Both the position numbers and the translations under genes were made by a program. Positions 1 to 5,050 of a DNA stretch of 5,050 bases are shown here, piece after piece. The notes beneath the pieces are model-generated. The model was not told where the DNA came from and did not search any database. It worked only from the letters and a program-made list of their open reading frames with translations. The stretch is taken from contig JADGCE010000035.1 of assembly GCA_015229095.1 (NCBI GenBank), positions 6,795 through 11,844 of the forward strand, written 5' to 3'. The DNA is from Magnetococcales bacterium (GTDB taxonomy: Bacteria > Pseudomonadota > Magnetococcia > Magnetococcales > Magnetaquicoccaceae). The first letter of the stretch is position 1. Every line of letters begins with the position of its first letter.

Positions 1-1077
1 ACTCTCCGGCATGTCAATCCGCTGAAAATGCAGCACCGCCGTCTCCCTCTCCTGCGGGCGCTGTGCCACACCATAGCGGCTCTCCTGGGTATCCGGCATC
101 CCGGCGGGTGGGGTCACCGGAGCGGCAGCGGGGAGCGTCACCTGCTCCTGCGCACCGAAATGGCCCGTCACATGAGAGGGGGCGGCCCCCTCGCTGCCAG
201 CAGCACGGCTACCCCACAGGGGCGTCTCCCGGCCCGGCGGCAACCCCTCCATACCCGTCGGCACCACCACCGTCTCCCCCACGGAATAGCGCACCGCCCT
301 CTGCTTCAGTGCCGCCGATTTGTGTCGTCGAGCCGCTTTTTTGCTCCCATGGCCCCGACGGGCGCCACTGCTGCGCTGCACCTGGGACTTTTTGGGTGTT
401 GCCACCGGAGCAGGCTGGGAAGCCGACGGAGCCACCTCGGCGTTCCCCTCCTCCCCGCTGCTTTCACTGGCATCGGCATCGACCGCCACCGACTCCCCGG
501 CCTCCACGGCACGCAACTTGGCCTGGGCCTTGACGTTGCCCTGCTTGGCCGATTTCCGATACCAAAAAAGGGCCTGATCCTTGTCCTCCACCACCCCCAA
601 GCCCGACCCATACATGAGGCCAAGATTGAATTGGGCCACACTGTCGCCCTGGGTGGCCGCCTTCCGATACCAAGTGACGGCCGCCTCGTGATCCTGCAGC
701 ACCCCCCGACCATCCCGATACAGATTGCCCAAATTATTTTGCGCCGCCGTCACCCCCTGCTCCGCCGCCTGTCGATACCAGGCCGCCGCACCCGGAAGAT
801 CCTGGTCAACCCCCTGACCCTTGTCATACAAACGGCCCAGACGATACTGAGCCTTGGCCAACCCCTGCTCCGCCGCCTTGCGCAACCAAAACTCGGCCTT
901 GCCGGTATCCTGGGGCATCCCTCCCCGCCCCTCCAGGTAGTCCACCCCCAACCGCCACTGACTGACCGCATCCCCCTGCTCCGCCTTGACCGCCGTGGTG
1001 GCCAATTCGGCGGCCATACTCATGCCACAAGGAAAAATCAGCAGCAGCGCTGCATACACAAACGGAACGATCCGCAT
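1..1077 (-). CDS. Secreted Sel1-repeat (TPR-like) protein, C-terminus cut by the window edge
   Basis: The reading frame is open for 359 codons from ATG at 1077 to base 1 with no stop, so the true protein is longer. Residues 1-23 look like a Sec signal peptide: MRIVPF, a hydrophobic core, then SMAA before Glu24. The Cys at 17 is not in a good lipobox, so a lipoprotein is unlikely. Residues 35-179 form four Sel1 repeats with a 36-37 residue period (GxAxAQ, LGxLYxxGxGVxQD, A-WYRKAAEQG), followed by the start of a fifth (GNVKAQAKL). Sel1 repeats are alpha/alpha scaffolds for protein-protein contacts, so a periplasmic adaptor role is inferred. After the repeats comes an acidic stretch (about 192-214), a Lys/Arg-rich stretch (about 229-263) and a Pro/Gly/Ala-rich, probably disordered tail. 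The gene is last in an apparent operon, 18 bases after an 84-residue ORF. The exact role is unknown, and a C-terminal domain may lie beyond the edge. Confidence 0.9.
   Translation of the reverse strand, partial: MRIVPFVYAALLLIFPCGMSMAAELATTAVKAEQGDAVSQWRLGVDYLEGRGGMPQDTGKAEFWLRKAAEQGLAKAQYRLGRLYDKGQGVDQDLPGAAAWYRQAAEQGVTAAQNNLGNLYRDGRGVLQDHEAAVTWYRKAATQGDSVAQFNLGLMYGSGLGVVEDKDQALFWYRKSAKQGNVKAQAKLRAVEAGESVAVDADASESSGEEGNAEVAPSASQPAPVATPKKSQVQRSSGARRGHGSKKAARRHKSAALKQRAVRYSVGETVVVPTGMEGLPPGRETPLWGSRAAGSEGAAPSHVTGHFGAQEQVTLPAAAPVTPPAGMPDTQESRYGVAQRPQERETAVLHFQRIDMPES
541..975 (-). repeat. Four tandem Sel1 repeats within the coding sequence
   Basis: Four coding repeats have units at 865-975 (37 codons), 757-864, 649-756 and 541-648 (36 codons each). 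Each unit encodes QG-x-A-x-AQ, then LG-x-x-Y-x-x-G-x-GV, then a helix ending in WYR(K/Q)AA or a close variant. The first unit has one extra residue in the turn (GRGGMPQD where the others read GQGVDQD or GRGVLQD). The repeats are diverged in DNA, so this is an old protein repeat and not a recent tandem duplication. Confidence 0.88.
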
Positions 1078-1087
1078 GGCAAATATT

Positions 1088-1094
1088 TCCTTCT
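1088..1094 (-). promoter_or_regulatory. Shine-Dalgarno of the Sel1-repeat gene
   Basis: On the minus strand AGAAGGA lies 10 bases before the ATG at 1077. It sits entirely in the 18-base gap after the stop codon of the upstream small gene. This supports the ATG at 1077 over the internal ATGs at codons 19 and 21, which would destroy the signal peptide. Confidence 0.7.
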
Positions 1095-1095
1095 T

Positions 1096-1350
1096 TTAGC
1101 GATGTTGCCGTTTTTTCCCCGCATCATTCCAGACGGATTGCAGGCAAAAATGCGCATGCTCCGGGGAAAAATCCTGGCTGATGGCATCATACAAAAAAGA
1201 GGGCACTGCATCCCGCCTGCACCGCCCGGATGGAAAATCCCGCGCCGAAACAGCCCGCGCAGCGGGATGCACCAACAACCATGCCCGCAAATCACGTGTG
1301 CTGGCAAATCCCACGACAATGCCGTCGATCATGGCATATTTTTTACCCAT
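1096..1350 (-). CDS. Uncharacterised 84-residue protein
   Basis: I do not recognise this protein. It begins MGKKYAMIDGIVVGF, has no signal peptide or membrane segment, and looks like a compact soluble protein. The N-terminal part (KKYAMIDGIVVGFASTRD, then LRAWLLVHP) reads as a beta hairpin followed by a helix. The middle holds RCRRD (Cys44) and SFLYDAISQDFSPEHAHF, then Cys69 and a basic tail (GKKRQHR). ATG at 1350 is chosen because AAGGGAG at 1358-1364 precedes it by 7 bases. The same frame is open further upstream, but that part overlaps the 3' end of the transpeptidase-like gene and has no ribosome site. The stop is TAA at 1096-1098. It sits 46 bases after the transpeptidase-like gene and 18 bases before the Sel1 gene on the same strand, consistent with an operon. 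Cytoplasmic location and any link to the envelope are inference from position only. Confidence 0.72.
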   Translation of the reverse strand: MGKKYAMIDGIVVGFASTRDLRAWLLVHPAARAVSARDFPSGRCRRDAVPSFLYDAISQDFSPEHAHFCLQSVWNDAGKKRQHR

Positions 1351-1357
1351 CGTTTCT

Positions 1358-1364
1358 CTCCCTT
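1358..1364 (-). promoter_or_regulatory. Shine-Dalgarno of the 84-residue ORF
   Basis: On the minus strand AAGGGAG lies 7 bases before the ATG at 1350. It is the main argument that this small ORF is translated and that it starts here and not inside the preceding gene. Confidence 0.65.
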
Positions 1365-1396
1365 CCCCCCATGGTACGAAAAAACCGTGCATATAG

Positions 1397-2143
1397 CTAG
1401 TCGCTTGCAACCGGCAGGCGATAGCCCGCCAGACGGGCGGCAATCTCCTGATAGAGACGGGACAACCAGACAGGCTGCGTCGAAGAGGGTTCCTGGAGGG
1501 GGCGTTGGCGAAAATCATACGGAGCGATGATCACCTCCGTCGGACCATCACCCGCCATCAGGTTCATGACAAACAGCTCCTCAATCGCCCCATCGCCGAT
1601 GGCGACACAGCCCACGGAGGCGGCGCCTCCATGGATAAAAATATCGCCGCCCAGATCGGTGCGGGACTCCTCTTCAGCCCTCTGGAGGTCAAAGGTGTTG
1701 GGATAGTCCAGCTTCAGCGACAAATGGAAGGCGCTGTTGGGATTGAGCCAGACGATCCGATAGATCCCCTCCGGCACCTGGTGATCCCCCCGGCGCTGTT
1801 TGGGGCCGGCATGGCCGCTCATGGCCAGGGCCGGATAATCCGTGACAAAACGGGGAGCGTTTTCGGTATTCGCCCACACTTCCAGCCGCTTTTCCTCCTT
1901 GAACACCAACAGGACAATGCCCCGTTGCAGGGGATAACCCAGTCCCACCGCCCGGAGCAGACTCCGCACCTGACTCTCCACATCAGCCCGCAATCGGATC
2001 ACCGGCTCCTCCCCCTCCTCCTTCACCAGCACCAGCAGACGGTCCGGGTCCGCCGCCACAGGGTCCACCCTCCCCCAGCAGAGGAAAACCGCCAGCCAAC
2101 CGATCCACAACGGTCGCAGCCACGCCATCCTGTTGCCGAACAC
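1397..2143 (-). CDS. YafK-family L,D-transpeptidase-fold murein enzyme, secreted
   Basis: This 248-residue product has a signal peptide (a hydrophobic core at about 11-23, PVAA before Asp32) and a YkuD-type catalytic domain at about 75-215. Diagnostic blocks are GPKQRRGDHQVPEGIY (113-128), LNPNSAFHLSLKLDYPN (133-149) and IHGGAASVGCVAIGD (170-184), with His171 and Cys179 as the predicted catalytic pair. The block order and the IEELF that follows fit the YafK group. Its E. coli member (also called LdtF or DpaA) releases Braun lipoprotein from peptidoglycan and does not form cross-links. E. coli YafK is of similar length. The Arg that usually follows SxGC(V/I) in classical L,D-transpeptidases is Ala181 here. 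GTG at 2143 is chosen because AAGGGGGAG lies 6 bases upstream and the signal peptide then starts correctly. ATG at 2128 is the alternative; the frame is open upstream to 2368, but that part lacks such a site. It is the first gene of the minus-strand operon. Whether it is an amidase or a transpeptidase is not decided by sequence. Confidence 0.9.
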   Translation of the reverse strand: MFGNRMAWLRPLWIGWLAVFLCWGRVDPVAADPDRLLVLVKEEGEEPVIRLRADVESQVRSLLRAVGLGYPLQRGIVLLVFKEEKRLEVWANTENAPRFVTDYPALAMSGHAGPKQRRGDHQVPEGIYRIVWLNPNSAFHLSLKLDYPNTFDLQRAEEESRTDLGGDIFIHGGAASVGCVAIGDGAIEELFVMNLMAGDGPTEVIIAPYDFRQRPLQEPSSTQPVWLSRLYQEIAARLAGYRLPVASD

Positions 2144-2149
2144 CGTACA

Positions 2150-2158
2150 CTCCCCCTT
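2150..2158 (-). promoter_or_regulatory. Shine-Dalgarno deciding the GTG start of the transpeptidase-like gene
   Basis: On the minus strand AAGGGGGAG ends 6 bases before GTG at 2143. By contrast the ATG at 2128 has only CAGG directly abutting it. The choice changes the signal peptide by five residues. Confidence 0.65.
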
Positions 2159-2187
2159 CACCGTCCCGCCAGATGACCCCCCGGTGC

Positions 2188-2220
2188 GCCGCACTATAGC
2201 GGAATTGTGCCGACAATAGC
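2188..2220 (+). repeat. Imperfect direct repeat overlapping a short dyad, possible operator
   Basis: GCCGCACTATAGC (2188-2200) recurs as GCCGACAATAGC (2209-2220) with one gap and one mismatch. The starts are 21 bases apart, close to two helical turns. The second copy overlaps the dyad ATTGT-GCCG-ACAAT (2204-2217). The minus-strand -10 candidate TATAGT lies inside the first copy, so a bound protein there could affect the leftward promoter. This is a pattern observation. No known regulator family is identified from it. Confidence 0.3.
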
Positions 2221-2266
2221 ACGGGATTCCCGCAACAACCGGGAGAGAGGGGGCAGGAACCCACAG

Positions 2267-2273
2267 AAAGGGG
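2267..2273 (+). promoter_or_regulatory. Shine-Dalgarno deciding the GTG start of copA
   Basis: AAAGGGG lies 7 bases before GTG at 2281, which is ideal placement. The next candidate, ATG at 2344, has AGGGG touching it with no spacer. The site overlaps the right arm of a weak 5-base stem (AACCC at 2258-2262 with GGGTT at 2271-2275). Confidence 0.6.
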
Positions 2274-2280
2274 TTGAACT

Positions 2281-4881
2281 GTGGGGTGCGAAAGAGGCAC
2301 ACTGCCCCGCATCGCCCCCGCTGCCGCCCCTGCTGCACAGGGGATGCTCTTGAAGGCCGAGGAGCCACCGTTGTCCACCCCTCTTTCCACCACGCCCACC
2401 CTGACTCTGCCCGTGGGGGGCATGTCCTGCGGCTCCTGCTCGGCGCGCCTGCAACGCCACCTAGCCCAGATGGCCGGGGTTGAGCAGGTCACCGTCAATC
2501 TGGCCACCGCCCGCGCCTGCATCCAAACCCACCTGCCGTTGTCCACCCTGATGGAGGCGGTACACAAGGCGGGCTTCACGGTGCCCGAAGAGCAGGTCCG
2601 CTGCGTCATCCATGGTCTGACCGACGACCCCCATGACCTGCAGCAGGCCGAAAGGGCCCTGTCACAACTGGCCGGGATACGCCAGGTGCAGATCGACCTG
2701 GCCCAGGCCAGGGCGCAGATCCGCTATATCCCGGAAAATATTCATTTTGAGCAGATGCGCCAAACCCTGCAGCCTCTGGGGTTTGACCTCCTCCCCCCCG
2801 CCAGCGAGAGCACACCGGAGGATCGCGCCGAGCAGGAGCGTCAACACAGCTACCGGGAGCTCGGCATGCGTCTGCGCTATGGCGCGCCCCTGCTGATCGC
2901 CCTGATGCTGCTGGACCATGGTGCCCTGACGGGCATGACCCATTTTTTATCCACCCAGGCCAACTACAGCCTGCAAGCCATTCTGGCCACCCCGTTGCAG
3001 TTTTGGGTGGGTTGGTATTTTCATCGCAGCAGCCTGACCGTGCTGCGCCATGGCAGCGCCAACATGCACACCCTGGTGACCATCGGCACCTTCAGTGCCT
3101 ATTTTTATTCCCTGCTGGCTTGGCTGCGGCCCGATATTTTGCAAACGGCGGCACAACGCCCGGCGGTCTACTTTGAGACCGCCGGAGCCATCATCGTCCT
3201 GATTCTGTTGGGGCGCTTTCTCGAAGCCCGTGCCAAGGGCGCCACCTCCCAGGCCATTCGGCAGTTGATCGGCCAGATACCCCAAACCGCCCAGGTGATC
3301 CGGGGCACAGAACCCCTGGAGATACCCCTCTCTCAGGTATTGCCCGGCGACCGGGTGTTGGTACGCCCCGGAGAAAAAATACCGGTGGATGGGCTGATCC
3401 TGGAGGGAGAGTCCCACATCGATGAATCCATGCTGACCGGAGAGGCTCTGCCGATCCATCGGCGGGCCGGGGAGCGGGTTATCGGCGGCACCCTCAATGG
3501 TCGGGGCGCGCTGATCTGCCGCGCGACCCGCGTCGGCCAGGATACCGTGCTGGCGCAAATGATCGCCCTGGTGCGGCAGGCCCAGGGGGCCAAACCCCCC
3601 ATCGCCCAGTTGGCCGATACGATTGCAGCGCTCTTTGTGCCCGCCATCCTGCTGATTGCCGCCCTCACCTTCTCAGCTTGGTGGTTGCTGGGGCCGCCAC
3701 CGGCCATCACCCATGCCCTGCTCCACGCCGTGGCCGTCCTGGTCATCGCCTGTCCCTGTGCCCTGGGTTTGGCAACCCCCACCTCCATCCTGGTGGGGAC
3801 AGGCCGGGGGGCAGAGCACGGCATTCTGCTGCGGGGCGGCAGCGCCCTGGAGGCTGCCCACACCCTGGATTGGGTGCTCTTCGACAAAACCGGCACCCTG
3901 ACCAGCGGCCAACCCTGCCTGACCGACTGGAGCGGCACTCCGGAAGATTTGGCCCTGGTGGCTGCCACCGAAGGGTTGTCAGAGCATCCCATCGCCCTGG
4001 CTATTGTCGCGCATGCCAAAGCCGCCCGCCTGCCCCTGCCCAAGGTGGATTTTTTTGAGGCACTGCCCGGCTTGGGGGTCCACGCCCGGATCGGCACGAC
4101 CGAGGTGTGGGTAGGAACGCGCCGCTTGATGGCCACGGTCGGCATCGCCGTTGATGCCCACGAGGAGGCGTTGAAAGGACTGGAACAGGTGGGCAAAAGT
4201 GCCGTTCTGGCGGCGGTGGCCGGGCGCGTGGCAGGGGTTTTGGCCATTGCCGACACTCTGCGACCCGGCAGTCGAGGCGCAGTGCAGGCCTTGCAGCAAG
4301 CCGGCATTCAGGTGGCGTTGCTCACCGGCGACAATCAACGCACGGCCCAGGCCATTGCCCGACAGCTGGGCATTACCCATGTCATCGCCGAAGTGCTCCC
4401 CCAGGACAAGGCCGCAGAGGTCCGCCGTCTGCAACAAACAGCCGCCCCATCGAAAAAACGGCGCGGTCAGGGCTGGCTGAGTCACGCCTCCCCCGGCAGC
4501 AGGGTGGCCATGGTGGGGGACGGCATCAACGATGCGCCGGCACTGGCACAGGCCGATGTGGGCATCGCCATGGGCGGCGGCACCGATGTGGCCATGGAGG
4601 CGGCGGACATTGTGTTGATGCGCAACGATCCCCAGGGCGTGGCGACGGCCATCCAACTCTCCCAGGCCACCATGCGCAACATTCGGCAAAATCTGTTCTG
4701 GGCCTTCGCCTACAACGTACTGTTGATCCCCCTGGCCGCCGGGCTCTACCAGCCCTGGTTCGGCATCCAACTCTCCCCCGTCTACGCCGCAGCGGCCATG
4801 GGACTCTCCAGCCTCACCGTGCTGGGCAATGCCCTGCGTCTGCGCCGGTTCCGACCGCTGCCCCCCCAGACAACCCCTTGA
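2281..4881 (+). CDS. copA: Cu(+)-exporting P1B-type ATPase (CopA)
   Basis: This 866-residue inner-membrane pump uses ATP to move Cu(+) from the cytoplasm to the periplasm. The order is an Ala/Pro-rich N-terminus (1-39); HMA domain 1 (about 40-103) with GMSCGSC at 47-53; a second HMA-like domain (about 105-172) without CxxC; two class-specific helices (about 199-212, 230-246); helices 1-2 (about 262-282, 298-312); the actuator domain with TGE at 386-388; helices 3-4 with CPC at 491-493; the phosphorylation site DKTGT at 535-539 (Asp535); SEHP at 567-570; TGDN at 682-685; GDGIND at 746-751; and helices 5-6 with YN (811-812) and MGLSS (840-844). CPC, YN and MxxSS together define the Cu(+) subclass P1B-1. 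Oddities: His replaces the usual Asp in the ANMDTL motif (His263), and about 18 extra residues (about 721-738, with KKRR) precede GDGIND. GTG at 2281 is chosen on its Shine-Dalgarno; ATG at 2344 would drop 21 residues outside any domain. It stands alone on this strand with no visible copper chaperone or regulator. Silver may also be transported. Confidence 0.97.
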   Translation: MGCERGTLPRIAPAAAPAAQGMLLKAEEPPLSTPLSTTPTLTLPVGGMSCGSCSARLQRHLAQMAGVEQVTVNLATARACIQTHLPLSTLMEAVHKAGFTVPEEQVRCVIHGLTDDPHDLQQAERALSQLAGIRQVQIDLAQARAQIRYIPENIHFEQMRQTLQPLGFDLLPPASESTPEDRAEQERQHSYRELGMRLRYGAPLLIALMLLDHGALTGMTHFLSTQANYSLQAILATPLQFWVGWYFHRSSLTVLRHGSANMHTLVTIGTFSAYFYSLLAWLRPDILQTAAQRPAVYFETAGAIIVLILLGRFLEARAKGATSQAIRQLIGQIPQTAQVIRGTEPLEIPLSQVLPGDRVLVRPGEKIPVDGLILEGESHIDESMLTGEALPIHRRAGERVIGGTLNGRGALICRATRVGQDTVLAQMIALVRQAQGAKPPIAQLADTIAALFVPAILLIAALTFSAWWLLGPPPAITHALLHAVAVLVIACPCALGLATPTSILVGTGRGAEHGILLRGGSALEAAHTLDWVLFDKTGTLTSGQPCLTDWSGTPEDLALVAATEGLSEHPIALAIVAHAKAARLPLPKVDFFEALPGLGVHARIGTTEVWVGTRRLMATVGIAVDAHEEALKGLEQVGKSAVLAAVAGRVAGVLAIADTLRPGSRGAVQALQQAGIQVALLTGDNQRTAQAIARQLGITHVIAEVLPQDKAAEVRRLQQTAAPSKKRRGQGWLSHASPGSRVAMVGDGINDAPALAQADVGIAMGGGTDVAMEAADIVLMRNDPQGVATAIQLSQATMRNIRQNLFWAFAYNVLLIPLAAGLYQPWFGIQLSPVYAAAAMGLSSLTVLGNALRLRRFRPLPPQTTP

Positions 4882-4989
4882 CGAGACGACAAGCGCAGCA
4901 GAAACCGCATCCTCCCCACCGAACGCCCCATCAGGCCGGTCAATAGATGGACTCTCTATGGCGATAAAAACGATTTGTGCATCTTTCGT
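4882..4989. other. Non-coding spacer after copA, no clear terminator
   Basis: No gene is seen here. I looked for a GC-rich hairpin followed by a T-run to end copA and found none. The only structures are weak: ATAGA/TCTAT around a 7-base loop (about 4942-4958), and AAACGA (near 4967) pairing with TCGTTT across 12 bases at the right end. CopA transcription may end by a factor-dependent route or continue into the next gene. Confidence 0.45.
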
Positions 4990-5018
4990 TTGACTTTTCA
5001 TGGCCGGGCGATCATAAT
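4990..5018 (+). promoter_or_regulatory. Strong sigma-70-like promoter for a gene beyond the right edge
   Basis: TTGACT (4990-4995) and CATAAT (5013-5018) are separated by exactly 17 bases, each one base off consensus. Transcription would begin near 5025, just before AGGAAG at 5037-5042. The AT-rich stretch contrasts with the GC-rich genes on the left, as expected for a promoter. It implies that the gene to the right has its own promoter and does not depend on copA. Confidence 0.6.
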
Positions 5019-5036
5019 CTTTTTTGAAGATAAAGC

Positions 5037-5042
5037 AGGAAG
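5037..5042 (+). promoter_or_regulatory. Putative Shine-Dalgarno of the next gene
   Basis: AGGAAG is followed by 8 bases (5043-5050) before the window ends, so a start codon at or very near 5051 would be ideally spaced. With the promoter at 4990-5018 it gives a leader of roughly 25 bases. The gene itself is not in the window. Confidence 0.4.
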
Positions 5043-5050
5043 TTGGCAAA

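Larger units (their letters stand above)
2144..2280. promoter_or_regulatory. Divergent intergenic region with promoters for both operons
   Basis: These 137 bases separate two divergent GTG starts and must hold, or lie close to, both promoters. On the minus strand TATAGT (2193-2198) is a plausible -10 for the transpeptidase operon, but no good -35 lies 16-18 bases upstream of it. On the plus strand no convincing pair is seen. The region holds several short repeats: ATTGT-4-ACAAT at 2204-2217, CGGGA-T-TCCCG at 2222-2232, and an imperfect direct repeat described separately. I see no CueR-type dyad (ACCTTCC with GGAAGGT), so the copper regulator is not evident. Confidence 0.5.

Noticed and set aside
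28..1530. 500-codon open frame on the plus strand across the left third
   Set aside because: It is antisense to the Sel1, small and transpeptidase-like genes. Its translation is low-complexity His/Arg/Leu/Pro with no domain, while the minus strand gives Sel1 repeats, a signal peptide and the YafK motifs. It is a product of GC-rich codon bias.
1505..2176. 223-codon plus-strand frame opposite the transpeptidase-like gene
   Set aside because: It is antisense to a clearly recognised catalytic domain, has no good ribosome site, and its product resembles no known protein.
2144..2368. N-terminal extension of the transpeptidase-like gene to a start at 2368
   Set aside because: The extension would overlap the 5' end of copA, lacks a Shine-Dalgarno and would bury the signal peptide. 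GTG at 2143 has a near-perfect site.
4435..4503. Frameshift pair as the cause of the odd stretch before GDGIND
   Set aside because: The frame is continuous through the segment and the flanking residues match the family on both sides, so an in-frame insertion is the simpler reading.
5019..5034. T-run with ATCTT/AAGAT hairpin as a terminator
   Set aside because: The stem is 5 AT-rich pairs and the T-run lies inside the loop side, not after the stem. It also lies directly downstream of a strong promoter -10, so it is leader sequence and not a terminator.
3979..5049. 356-codon and 324-codon minus-strand frames opposite copA
   Set aside because: Both are mirrors of copA, which has every P1B-1 motif. 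The mirrored products are Gly/Gln/His- or Ala/Arg-rich without domains and have no upstream signals.

Overview
The window is GC-rich and densely coding, and reads as chromosomal DNA from a Gram-negative bacterium, most likely a member of the Pseudomonadota. The support is a YafK-type L,D-transpeptidase-fold enzyme, a secreted Sel1-repeat protein and a proteobacterial-style copper P1B-ATPase. Nothing seen fixes the genus. I found no tRNA, rRNA, CRISPR array, transposase or phage gene.

Layout. Two divergent transcription units share a 137-base intergenic region (2144-2280). The left unit runs on the minus strand. It starts with a secreted YafK-family L,D-transpeptidase-like protein (1397-2143, GTG start), continues with an unrecognised 84-residue protein (1096-1350), and ends with a secreted Sel1-repeat protein (from 1077 to the left edge, where it is cut off). 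The gaps are 46 and 18 bases, each gene has its own good Shine-Dalgarno sequence, and no terminator lies between them, so they look like one operon. The two outer products should act in the cell envelope or periplasm.

The right unit is one large plus-strand gene (2281-4881) for a CopA-type Cu(+) export ATPase with every class-defining motif. It has two departures from a textbook CopA: the second N-terminal heavy-metal domain has lost its CxxC, and about 18 extra basic residues lie just before the GDGxND motif. No CopZ, CueR or CsoR gene is visible, and I see no CueR-type operator upstream.

The last 169 bases (4882-5050) hold no gene. They end in a strong sigma-70-like promoter (TTGACT, 17 bases, CATAAT) and a Shine-Dalgarno placed so that a start codon is expected at or just after the window end. 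I do not see a clearly novel multi-gene system. The best leads are the 84-residue orphan inside the envelope operon, the alanine replacing the usual arginine in the transpeptidase motif, and the two CopA peculiarities.
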